From the NCBI GenBank assembly GCA_023487605.1, contig JAMDEE010000020.1:1-11140 (forward strand): DNA of 11,140 nucleotides, given 5' to 3'. Positions 1 through 4,353 of the stretch are shown here, one piece after another (position 1 is the stretch's first letter; each line of letters opens with the position of its first letter). A program made the position numbers and the translations under genes. The DNA is from Patescibacteria group bacterium (GTDB taxonomy: Bacteria; Patescibacteriota; Microgenomatia; Levybacterales; UBA12049). Under the pieces are notes generated by a model. The model saw nothing but the letters and a program-made list of their open reading frames with translations. It was not told where the DNA came from and searched no databases.

Positions 1-1
1 T

Positions 2-199
2 ATCCAAAAGCAAACCGCGCCAACAACTACCATAATTAACCAGACTACGACAACCAAAGGCGGATTAACAGTGTTGCCTGCTCCTAAAATTGTTGCCACT
101 CCCTCAACGGGTCCTGAAGCCCTACCCCTTTTGGCTCTTTTGCCAACAGGATTTATTGGTTTCTTAATAAGAAAGAAATATACCGCTTTTAAGTCGTAG
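2..199 (+). CDS. C-terminal end of a cell-surface protein with a sorting-like tail (partial)
   Basis: An open frame enters from the left edge and stops at TAG 197-199, leaving 65 residues. The visible part begins with a Thr-rich stretch (TTTIINQTTTT) typical of an extracellular linker. It then has TPSTGPE, a hydrophobic segment of about 17 residues (LPLLALLPTGFIGFLI), and a basic end (RKKYTAFKS). This order of short Thr/Pro-Gly motif, one membrane helix and positive tail is that of LPXTG-like sorting signals. Variants with TGPE are common in my recollection of Microgenomates surface proteins. I infer a wall- or membrane-anchored exported protein. The N-terminal domains that would tell its function lie outside the window. 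It could simply be a C-terminal membrane anchor without sortase processing. Confidence 0.75.
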   Translation: MQKQTAPTTTIINQTTTTKGGLTVLPAPKIVATPSTGPEALPLLALLPTGFIGFLIRKKYTAFKS

Positions 200-270
200 A
201 GCGGTAATGCCTACCGTAGCCGGATTCTTATCGGGCGAAAGGGCATAATCTTGTATAAAATTCCTATAGG

Positions 271-322
271 TTCTAGTTGGAGAGAAGAGTTGGCATGTTC
301 CAACTCTTCTGCCCGACTAGAA
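271..322. other. Long two-part hairpin (possible structured RNA)
   Basis: TTCTAGTTGG (271-280) pairs with CCGACTAGAA (313-322) with one G-U, and AGAAGAGTTGG (283-293) pairs perfectly with CCAACTCTTCT (300-310). A 2x2 internal loop (AG / GC) separates the stems and a 6-nt loop caps them. It is not followed by a T-run, so it is not a simple intrinsic terminator. A TATAAA (254-259) lies just upstream but no clear -35 accompanies it. It may be an RNA element, a 3' end processing structure of the upstream gene, or a palindromic DNA repeat. Confidence 0.6.
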
Positions 323-392
323 ATAGCGGGGCTGTTTTGAGGCTTAGCTGTTCAATAGCTGAACTGTATAAGTTTCCAAAACAATTAACATT

Positions 393-443
393 CTTCGATA
401 AGCTTAAGTAAACTTTTGTAGTTTACCCTGAGCGAAGTCGAAG
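393..443. repeat. Imperfect inverted-repeat element (GAGCGAAGTCGAAG family)
   Basis: The left arm CTTCGATAAGCTTAAGTAAAC (393-413) and the right arm 421-443 (GTTTACCCTGAGCGAAGTCGAAG) form an imperfect hairpin around a 7-nt loop. The CTGAGCGAAGTCGAAG core occurs again inside the 1155-1281 element (1233-1248), and a diverged copy (CCGAGCAAAGTCGAGG) sits near 3155-3172. This is therefore a dispersed family, repeated at least three times in this window. Confidence 0.75.
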
Positions 444-499
444 GGCTCTTTGACAAGGTATACAGGGATCTCGATTTAATCGGGATTATCTAACAGGAA

Positions 500-519
500 A
501 TTCTTGGAATCCATTATGA
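500..519 (+). repeat. 20-bp inverted repeat, left copy, flanking toxin-antitoxin module
   Basis: ATTCTTGGAATCCATTATGA is the exact reverse complement of 1357-1376. The two copies enclose the 620-1131 toxin-antitoxin pair. Matching stops at both ends of the 20 bases. Confidence 0.85.
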
Positions 520-536
520 GGAGGAAAAATAAGTAA

Positions 537-566
537 TTGTTACATTGTTGAATTGTTTTATTGTTT
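537..566. repeat. TTGTT-type AT-rich repeat
   Basis: A run of ATTGTT units spaced by 7-10 nt (TTGTTACATTGTTGAATTG and on). Related runs occur at 3196-3244 and, in reverse complement, inside the large membrane-protein gene at 7202-7237. Confidence 0.65.
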
Positions 567-581
567 AGAAAGCGGCCCGTC

Positions 582-610
582 TTGCATATAGAAAAAGATG
601 GGGATATAAT
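582..610 (+). promoter_or_regulatory. Sigma-70 promoter of the first toxin-antitoxin operon, nearly leaderless
   Basis: TTGCAT (582-587), a 17-nt spacer and a perfect TATAAT (605-610). Only nine bases separate the -10 box from the ATG at 620, so transcription should start about 2-4 nt before the start codon. The only SD-like bases (GGGGA, about 599-604) overlap the -10 region and would not be in the mRNA. Confidence 0.75.
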
Positions 611-619
611 AACCATATT

Positions 620-865
620 ATGTCTGATAGATCGATAAGAATTGATGCAAAAACAGCAGAAGGTATCTTTGTTCAAATTGGAGAAATGGAACAAAAGCTT
701 AAACTGCTCAAAAAGCAACTTGCCAAATTGCTGCCGCCCCGCTATGGAAGCGAAGAATGGTGGAAGAAAGCAGAACGCGAGGCTGATGAGGATATTAAAG
801 CCGGAAGATATACAACGCTAAAAACAGAAGAAGAGCTGCAGAGTTTTCTTGATTCTTTAAAGTAA
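620..865 (+). CDS. Putative antitoxin of a RelE/ParE-type toxin-antitoxin pair
   Basis: An 81-residue acidic/basic protein directly upstream of a RelE-like toxin gene, with five bases between stop and next start, the usual antitoxin-first order. Residues 15-40 (about EGIFVQIGEMEQKLKLLKKQ) look like a coiled-coil or long helix. The C-terminal part (EADEDIKAGRYTTLKTEEEL and on) resembles the toxin-wrapping tail of Phd/RelB-type antitoxins that read 'AGKYKTFKTxEEL'. No helix-turn-helix or ribbon-helix-helix DNA-binding motif is evident, so self-repression is uncertain. By family knowledge it should bind and neutralise the toxin and be proteolytically unstable. I chose ATG 620 because it sits properly behind a near-consensus promoter. 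The function is inferred mainly from the tail and the neighbour. Confidence 0.75.
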   Translation: MSDRSIRIDAKTAEGIFVQIGEMEQKLKLLKKQLAKLLPPRYGSEEWWKKAEREADEDIKAGRYTTLKTEEELQSFLDSLK

Positions 866-870
866 TCATC

Positions 871-1131
871 ATGATAATCAACTTCTCTAACAAGGCAAAG
901 AAACTTTACAAAAAGTTACCTTTGACCATTAAAAAGAAGGCAGATAAACAGCTTAAATTCATTAGAGTCAATCCTAATCATCCATCATTAAACGTAAAGA
1001 AAATGCAGGGGTTTGAAAATCGCTGGGAAGCTCGCATCGATTTGCATTATCGATTTACGTTTGAAAAACACGAAGATATAATCACTCTTCGCACCATCGG
1101 GCCGCATGATGAAGGATTAGGCAAAAAATAA
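871..1131 (+). CDS. RelE/ParE-superfamily toxin (probable mRNA interferase)
   Basis: An 86-residue basic protein with the layout of RelE/YafQ toxins. It has an N-terminal strand and Lys-rich helices (SNKAKKLYKKLPLTIKKKAD), a middle segment 'NPNHPSLNVKKMQG', then 'RWEARIDLHYRFTFE' and 'IITLRTIGPHDEGLGKK'. The last two match the family's 'R-D-x-x-Y-R' strand and terminal G-x-HDE motif, where His and basic residues carry RNA cleavage in RelE/YafQ enzymes. By family knowledge it would cleave mRNA at the ribosome. ParE-like gyrase poisoning is the alternative, since the two groups share a fold. There is no clear SD, and translation is probably coupled to the antitoxin five bases upstream. A T8 run (1143-1150) follows, but the only possible stem (GCCGC 1101-1105 / GCGGC 1134-1138) has a long loop, so a terminator is doubtful. 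Confidence 0.85.
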   Translation: MIINFSNKAKKLYKKLPLTIKKKADKQLKFIRVNPNHPSLNVKKMQGFENRWEARIDLHYRFTFEKHEDIITLRTIGPHDEGLGKK

Positions 1132-1154
1132 AAGCGGCAGTCTTTTTTTTCTCT

Positions 1155-1281
1155 GTCATTCCCATGAAAATGGGAATCCAATTAGCACATTAAAGCTTCG
1201 GGTTAATCCATTCGATAAGCTCAGGATTAATGCTGAGCGAAGTCGAAGCATTAATTAGATTCCCGCCTTCGCGGGAATGAC
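1155..1281. repeat. 127-bp nested palindromic element (GTCATTCCCGCGAA-type ends)
   Basis: The ends are GTCATTCCC (1155-1163) and GGGAATGAC (1273-1281). Each end is itself a small hairpin: CCCATGAAAATGGG on the left, CCCGCCTTCGCGGG on the right. GGGAATCCAATTA (1172-1184) also pairs with the segment ending at 1263 with one mismatch, so the whole element can fold into one large hairpin. The interior carries TTAATCC/GGATTAA (1203-1209 / 1224-1230), GCTTCG/CGAAGC (1195-1200 / 1244-1249) and the GAGCGAAGTCGAAG core. The minus-strand reading gives the peptide RHSREGGNL, a well-known false ORF product of this repeat type. It looks like a composite REP/MITE-like non-autonomous repeat. Confidence 0.85.
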
Positions 1282-1302
1282 GATTAATTTGATCGTTTGG
1301 AT

Positions 1303-1343
1303 TTAAAAATTGATTAAAAATTAAAAATTTTAAATTTAAAATT
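1303..1343. repeat. Period-7 A/T low-complexity tract
   Basis: Repeated (A)ATTAAAA units (ATTGATTAAAAATTAAAAAT and on) with a period near seven bases. It is similar in style to the AAATTCA heptads at 7081-7114 and the ATCAAAA heptads at 11104-11124. Confidence 0.6.
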
Positions 1344-1356
1344 AGTCTGTTCGTCT

Positions 1357-1376
1357 TCATAATGGATTCCAAGAAT
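1357..1376 (-). repeat. 20-bp inverted repeat, right copy, flanking toxin-antitoxin module
   Basis: Exact reverse complement of 500-519, lying beyond the toxin gene and the 127-bp palindrome. Confidence 0.85.
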
Positions 1377-1432
1377 AAAAGAAAGGAGAAAATTAGAGGA
1401 AAAGAACTTTTCCTTTAAGTAATTAGGCGCCC

Positions 1433-1484
1433 CTTAATACCCTTGTGGGTATCGCCTTCCTACAAGAAAACTTGCAGGATTAAG
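1433..1484 (+). other. Branched (three-way junction) leader structure before the 1528 gene
   Basis: The outer stem is CTTAA (1433-1437) / TTAAG (1480-1484). Inner hairpin one is TACCC (1438-1442) / GGGTA (1447-1451). Inner hairpin two is CCTACAAG (1459-1466) / CTTGCAGG (1471-1478) with an AAAA loop and one mismatch. It ends about 30 nt before the AAGGAG site of the next gene, so it could be an RNA regulatory element. No known riboswitch class is recognised. Confidence 0.5.
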
Positions 1485-1527
1485 AAGGGAAAAGCGGAAC
1501 GGAATTTCAAAAAAAGGAGTTCTAGCT

Positions 1528-2199
1528 ATGGCTAGAATCATCGGGATCGTAGTCGGAGGAATACTCCTGATTGCGATTTTTACGGCGCTAATTTGGCCAC
1601 GGTGGGCCGTCCCGTCTGCTGCGCCACAAGCGCCGCAGACAAGTTCGGCACAGGCAGTAATGCCCGCGCCGACCTACGCCCCCCCGCCGGCGGCACAACC
1701 GACGATCAATGTCCCGGCAACGGTGCAAGCCGCTGTCGCGACTGCGGTCGCAGCAGCTAAGCCGACGGCGATTCCCGCGACGAGCACAGCCGTGCCCGCC
1801 GCCGCGACCCTGGTCGCAAACACGCCGGCTCCCCAGCCGACGACTGCAGGGATGTATAACATCCCTCCGCAACCACAGATCGGCCACCCCAGCCTCTATC
1901 TTGAAACTGGTGTTCCCTGTCAAGCCGTGCCCTCGGGTACGACTTGCACAGACGTCAACAACCACACTAAGACGTGGTCGTTAGACGTAATTCCGGGAAC
2001 AGTGGCGATCATCGGGGGTTATACCGTTGATGGAACTTCGCAAGGAGTCTACAAGGCGGTAGGACCCGGGCACTTGACCACAACGGTTACGGATGGCTTC
2101 ATTGCCATCACGAAAACCGACTGGGGAAACCCCGAGTGGTGTTTCCGTATCGGTCAGGCTGTCCAGTATGGATGGGCTCATTCTCACGAAGCCGCATAG
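1528..2199 (+). CDS. Membrane-anchored protein with Ala/Pro-rich stalk, unknown function
   Basis: 223 residues, not recognised. Residues 4-23 form one membrane segment (IIGIVVGGILLIAIFTALIW) followed by PRW, so the protein is probably anchored with the rest outside. Residues 27-108 are an Ala/Pro/Thr-rich stalk (for example ATAVAAAKPTAIPATSTAVP). Residues 110-223 are a small domain with three cysteines (C131, C140, C205) and Gly-rich strand-like segments (VAIIGGYTVDG, TTTVTDGFIAITKTDWG). The start is firm: AAGGAG (1514-1519) lies eight bases before ATG. GCG/CCG-type codons dominate and the gene is much more GC-rich than its neighbours on both sides, which suggests a different history. It is followed after 90 bases by a second exported protein gene with the same composition, and the two are probably cotranscribed. 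Pilin-like or phage-derived origins were considered, but no motif supports either. Confidence 0.8.
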   Translation: MARIIGIVVGGILLIAIFTALIWPRWAVPSAAPQAPQTSSAQAVMPAPTYAPPPAAQPTINVPATVQAAVATAVAAAKPTAIPATSTAVPAAATLVANTPAPQPTTAGMYNIPPQPQIGHPSLYLETGVPCQAVPSGTTCTDVNNHTKTWSLDVIPGTVAIIGGYTVDGTSQGVYKAVGPGHLTTTVTDGFIAITKTDWGNPEWCFRIGQAVQYGWAHSHEAA

Positions 2200-2289
2200 T
2201 CTAGCTTTTCTAGAATGCGCATATGCTTTGCCGTGACCCCAGCAAATCTCGCGATCCTAGCGACCAAAAATTTCAGGATGGAGATTTCC

Positions 2290-2883
2290 GTGAAAAAGTT
2301 TTTTATCGCTCTCTTCGCGCTCGCGATTGTTATAGCTGCTACTCCCGTTCCAACGCACGCCGAAACATGCCAGACCTTCTGGTATGTTGACAACGTTTTC
2401 CATCCCAACCATCCGGTCTGGGTCGGGCATAACGTTGGAAATTCTTGCGGTACGCAAGAATTTACGATCGGGAGTTTGGCTACACGCCGAACCTCTGGTT
2501 CCACAGGAACGATTTCGTTCGATCCGAATGAAGCGGTGCTTGGAGGATATATCCAAATTCCCAATCTAGGTGGGTTTGAAGGATGTTATCTTTCTATAGC
2601 GCCAACTGGCGGAACCGTTACATCCGGAGTAGTAAACCCCTGGGGGGCTGAAATCCATGGCCAAAAGCCATGCGATCTAAATCACCCTCGGGTGATAAGC
2701 GGCAAAGGTGCCACTCTCCGATTCTCGGCCGGCGACAACGTCCTCGCATACAGCATCCAGTTAGACAATGGCCAAACTTTTGGTCAGTGTCTAATGCTTA
2801 ACGCACCCACGTCGGGAACGTTAACGGATGGTGTTCGTAACCCTACTCGTGGAGAGCAAGCGCAAGCTTCTCTCTGCCACTAG
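2290..2883 (+). CDS. Secreted protein with a tandem 61-residue Cys-containing repeat, unknown function
   Basis: I start at GTG 2290 because GGAG (2280-2283) is six bases upstream and the product then begins with a textbook signal peptide: VKK, a hydrophobic core FFIALFALAIVIAA, and a THA site after residue 24. The frame stays open to 2215, but that start would bury the signal. The mature part has six cysteines (27, 53, 99, 128, 167, 196). Residues 68-128 and 136-196 are a gap-free 61-residue duplication with shared positions such as SG at 69/137, the Cys pairs 99/167 and 128/196, and APTGGTVTSGV versus APTSGTLTDGV. I infer a disulfide-stabilised extracellular beta-rich protein. It shares the GC-rich composition of the upstream gene, and that pairing suggests the two work together at the surface. 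No family is recognised. Confidence 0.8.
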   Translation: MKKFFIALFALAIVIAATPVPTHAETCQTFWYVDNVFHPNHPVWVGHNVGNSCGTQEFTIGSLATRRTSGSTGTISFDPNEAVLGGYIQIPNLGGFEGCYLSIAPTGGTVTSGVVNPWGAEIHGQKPCDLNHPRVISGKGATLRFSAGDNVLAYSIQLDNGQTFGQCLMLNAPTSGTLTDGVRNPTRGEQAQASLCH

Positions 2884-2889
2884 CGGTTT

Positions 2890-2944
2890 TGCTCGCTCTC
2901 TCATACAACGATGTATGAAAATGCACAACGGTGTGCGGCGAGCA
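2890..2944. other. Three-way junction with twin ACAACGRTGT hairpins after the 2290 gene
   Basis: The outer stem is TGCTCGC (2890-2896) / GCGAGCA (2938-2944). Inside are CATACA-ACGA-TGTATG (2902-2917) and GCACA-ACGG-TGTGC (2923-2936). The two inner hairpins share the core ACAACG(A/G)TGT (2905-2914 and 2925-2934). It begins seven bases after the stop codon and could mark the mRNA 3' end or be a DNA-level element. There is no T-run for an intrinsic terminator. Confidence 0.6.
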
Positions 2945-3059
2945 GAATTATCCTGTTAGAACTATGGAGGTCGAAACTTTCATTTTGACTCACCAAAAGC
3001 TGGTGAAATCGAGATGATCGTTTACGATTAATCCACAGTGTGGGAAAGGTCTCGGAAGA

Positions 3060-3101
3060 GGTTTTTCGCGTTTACGCGATCGTCTCTCACGAGACAAAAC
3101 C
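3060..3101. other. Compact three-way junction
   Basis: The outer stem GGTTTT (3060-3065) / AAAACC (3096-3101) encloses CGCG-TTTA-CGCG (3067-3078) and GTCTC-TCAC-GAGAC (3082-3095), with almost no unpaired bases at the junction. It has the same architecture as 2890-2944. Confidence 0.55.
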
Positions 3102-3120
3102 CCAACCCCTGTATACCTTT

Positions 3121-3186
3121 CCCTTTCCGGCAAAGCCGGACTGATGAGTTCCTCCCCGAGCAAAGTCGAGGGGCAGGACGAAAGGG
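3121..3186. repeat. Palindromic repeat block related to the GAGCGAAGTCGAAG family
   Basis: The ends CCCTTTC (3121-3127) and GAAAGGG (3180-3186) are inverted. Inside are TCCGG-CAAAG-CCGGA (3126-3140) and a CCCCGAGCAAAGTCGAGGGG segment, a diverged copy of the core seen at 430-443 and 1233-1248. Confidence 0.6.
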
Positions 3187-3195
3187 ACAAAAACT

Positions 3196-3244
3196 ATTGT
3201 TGCATTGTTAAATTGTTAGATTGTTAATAAGCAATCTAACAATT
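3196..3244. repeat. TTGTT-type repeat ending in a 13-bp perfect hairpin
   Basis: TTGCATTGTTAAATTGTTAG-style units are followed by AATTGTTAGATTG (3211-3223) and its exact reverse complement CAATCTAACAATT (3232-3244) around an 8-nt loop. The hairpin ends nine bases before the ATG at 3254, so it may influence expression of the glycosyltransferase operon. A weak TTGTTA (3221-3226) / TTAAAT (3243-3248) promoter could also lie within it. Confidence 0.6.
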
Positions 3245-3253
3245 AAATAAAAT

Positions 3254-3457
3254 ATGAAGACTATTATTATTACCATTCTAGCAATATTTACTTTAGCTGC
3301 TACCTATTTTGCGGCACAGGAGGCAATCCGTTATCAGGCAATTGACGGATGCCTTCATGCAGGAACAGATAGATTTAAAAACTCGGCCGGTCAAGATGCG
3401 CAGGTGCCAGACGGCTATTGGTATCAATTTTGCATGAAAGAGAAAGGATTAAAATGA
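3254..3457 (+). CDS. Small exported or membrane-anchored protein, first gene of the glycosyltransferase operon
   Basis: 67 residues. An N-terminal hydrophobic stretch (residues 3-21, TIIITILAIFTLAATYFAA) works as a signal peptide or anchor. The rest is a short polar domain with two cysteines, one in 'AIDGCLHAG' and one in 'YWYQFCMKEKG', that could form a disulfide outside the cell. It is not assigned to a named family. Its stop codon overlaps the next start as ATGA (3454-3457), so translation is coupled to the glycosyltransferase and the protein probably serves the same surface pathway. ATG 3254 is the only sensible start. No good SD is present; the 13-bp hairpin lies just upstream. Confidence 0.7.
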   Translation: MKTIIITILAIFTLAATYFAAQEAIRYQAIDGCLHAGTDRFKNSAGQDAQVPDGYWYQFCMKEKGLK

Positions 3458-4353
3458 AAGAAACAAAGCCGTTAGTTTCGGTTATAATGCCTGTTTATAA
3501 CGCGGAAAAGTATCTCGCAGAGGCTGTTGAGAGCATTCTTAGTCAAACCTATAAAAACTTTGAGTTTATTATTACCGATGACGCATCAACCGATGAATCG
3601 TGGAAAATACTTAAAAAGTACGCTGCGCAGGATAAAAGAATAAAACTATTTAGAAATAGTCGCAATCTTGGCATTTCCGCAACGGTTAGAGAAATAATAA
3701 ATAAATCAAGAGGTATTTTTATAGCTCGTATGGATGCTGACGATATAGCAATGCCTCAACGATTGGAAACACAAATAAACTATCTGCAAAGGCATAAAAA
3801 AACTGTTGCTATTGGCGGACAATGCATCATTATTGATAAGGATGGCAATAATATAGGCGTAAAAAAATTTCCAACCAAGTTCAAAGATGTTTATAACTAT
3901 ATTTTTCAATTTGTACCGGTTCAACAGCCAACGCTTATGATAGCCGGCAAAAGACTTCCCATAGATTTTGAATATTATGTAGACGGCATGAATACCGCAG
4001 AAGAAGTAGAGCTAATTTTTAAATTGTTCTCTCACGGAAAAGTGGAAAATCTACCGGAAACGGTTTTAAAATACAGACTCCATGAATCAAATACCTCGCT
4101 TATAAATATAAAAAATACTTTTATGCTTACTCTCTACACAAGAATAAAATCTATATTCAAATACGGGTATCGCCCTTCTGTTAAAGTTGTCTTTATTTCC
4201 CTTATAGAAACCTTTGTTGTCCTTCTTCTGCCCCAAAAGGTCAGTTTAAAAATTTATAAACAAATAAGAACAGGAATTACAACTCAAAATACATTATCTT
4301 CTATATTTTCTAAAATCTCTTACTTAAAGTTTGAAAAAGAGGTACAGAAATGA
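3454..4353 (+). CDS. Family 2 glycosyltransferase
   Basis: 299 residues of the GT-A fold, inverting family 2 type. It opens with VSVIMPVYNAEKYLAEAVES (8-27), the nucleotide-sugar binding start. It has a DDAS-TDES segment (42-49), the DxD-type metal/nucleotide motif MDADD at 93-97 followed by MPQRLE, and an acidic AEEVELIFKL segment in the position of the catalytic ED motif. A C-terminal hydrophobic segment (VKVVFISLIETFVVLLLP) suggests membrane association. The start ATG 3454 is favoured over an upstream in-frame codon at 3418 because AAAGGA precedes it and the conserved domain begins right after. It overlaps the previous gene and the next gene by ATGA, a tight operon. The role is sugar transfer in surface glycan or lipid-linked glycan synthesis; the sugar donor and acceptor cannot be told. 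Confidence 0.92.
   Translation: MKETKPLVSVIMPVYNAEKYLAEAVESILSQTYKNFEFIITDDASTDESWKILKKYAAQDKRIKLFRNSRNLGISATVREIINKSRGIFIARMDADDIAMPQRLETQINYLQRHKKTVAIGGQCIIIDKDGNNIGVKKFPTKFKDVYNYIFQFVPVQQPTLMIAGKRLPIDFEYYVDGMNTAEEVELIFKLFSHGKVENLPETVLKYRLHESNTSLINIKNTFMLTLYTRIKSIFKYGYRPSVKVVFISLIETFVVLLLPQKVSLKIYKQIRTGITTQNTLSSIFSKISYLKFEKEVQK

Larger units (their letters stand above)
200..619. other. Non-coding stretch with hairpins and dispersed repeats
   Basis: No credible gene is seen on either strand. It holds small palindromes (CGGTA/TACCG at 202-216; 468-486 centred on CGATTTAATCG), a long two-part hairpin (271-322), an inverted-repeat element (393-443), one arm of a 20-bp inverted repeat (500-519), a TTGTT-type repeat (537-566) and the promoter of the next gene (582-610). 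The minus-strand ORF at 718-476 is composed of these repeats read through and shows no family features. Confidence 0.7.
1132..1527. other. Non-coding stretch: palindromic element, A/T repeats, structured leader
   Basis: No gene is supported. In order it holds a T8 run, the 127-bp nested palindrome, a period-7 A/T tract (1303-1343), the right arm of the 20-bp inverted repeat (1357-1376), a short palindrome GGAAAAG-AA-CTTTTCC (1398-1413) and a branched hairpin leader (1433-1484) ahead of the 1528 gene. Confidence 0.7.
2884..3253. other. Non-coding stretch dense in hairpins
   Basis: No gene is supported. In addition to the two branched structures listed separately, it holds TCACCA/TGGTGA (2990-3006), ATCG-TTTA-CGAT (3017-3028), the repeat block 3121-3186 and the TTGTT-type repeat ending in a 13-bp hairpin (3196-3244). 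The minus-strand ORF at 3190-2990 runs through these repeats and looks spurious. Confidence 0.65.

Noticed and set aside
200..400. tRNA or other standard RNA gene
   Set aside because: The hairpins do not form a cloverleaf and no T-loop GTTCRANYC is positioned correctly.
1101..1150. Intrinsic terminator after the first toxin gene
   Set aside because: The T8 run is real, but the only stem (GCCGC/GCGGC) has a 28-nt loop and its left arm is inside the gene, so support is too weak.
1190..1372. Minus-strand ORF containing RHSREGGNL
   Set aside because: This peptide is the typical false translation of the GTCATTCCCGC palindromic repeat; the ORF is made of repeats.
1588..1965. Long minus-strand and alternative-frame ORFs over the 1528 gene
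   Set aside because: Arg/Cys-rich or Ala/Gly-rich products with no motifs are shadows of the GC-rich plus-strand gene, which has a strong SD and a membrane segment.
2215..2289. Longer start for the secreted repeat protein
   Set aside because: The extension has no SD and would place 25 residues before a perfect signal peptide; the GTG with GGAG at six bases fits better.
2990..3190. Minus-strand ORF of 66 residues
   Set aside because: It spans hairpins and repeats, has an Arg/Pro-rich product with no motif, and lacks a ribosome site.
500..3250. CRISPR array
   Set aside because: Repeats here are palindromic, of varying sequence and irregular spacing, with no evenly spaced identical direct repeats or cas genes.
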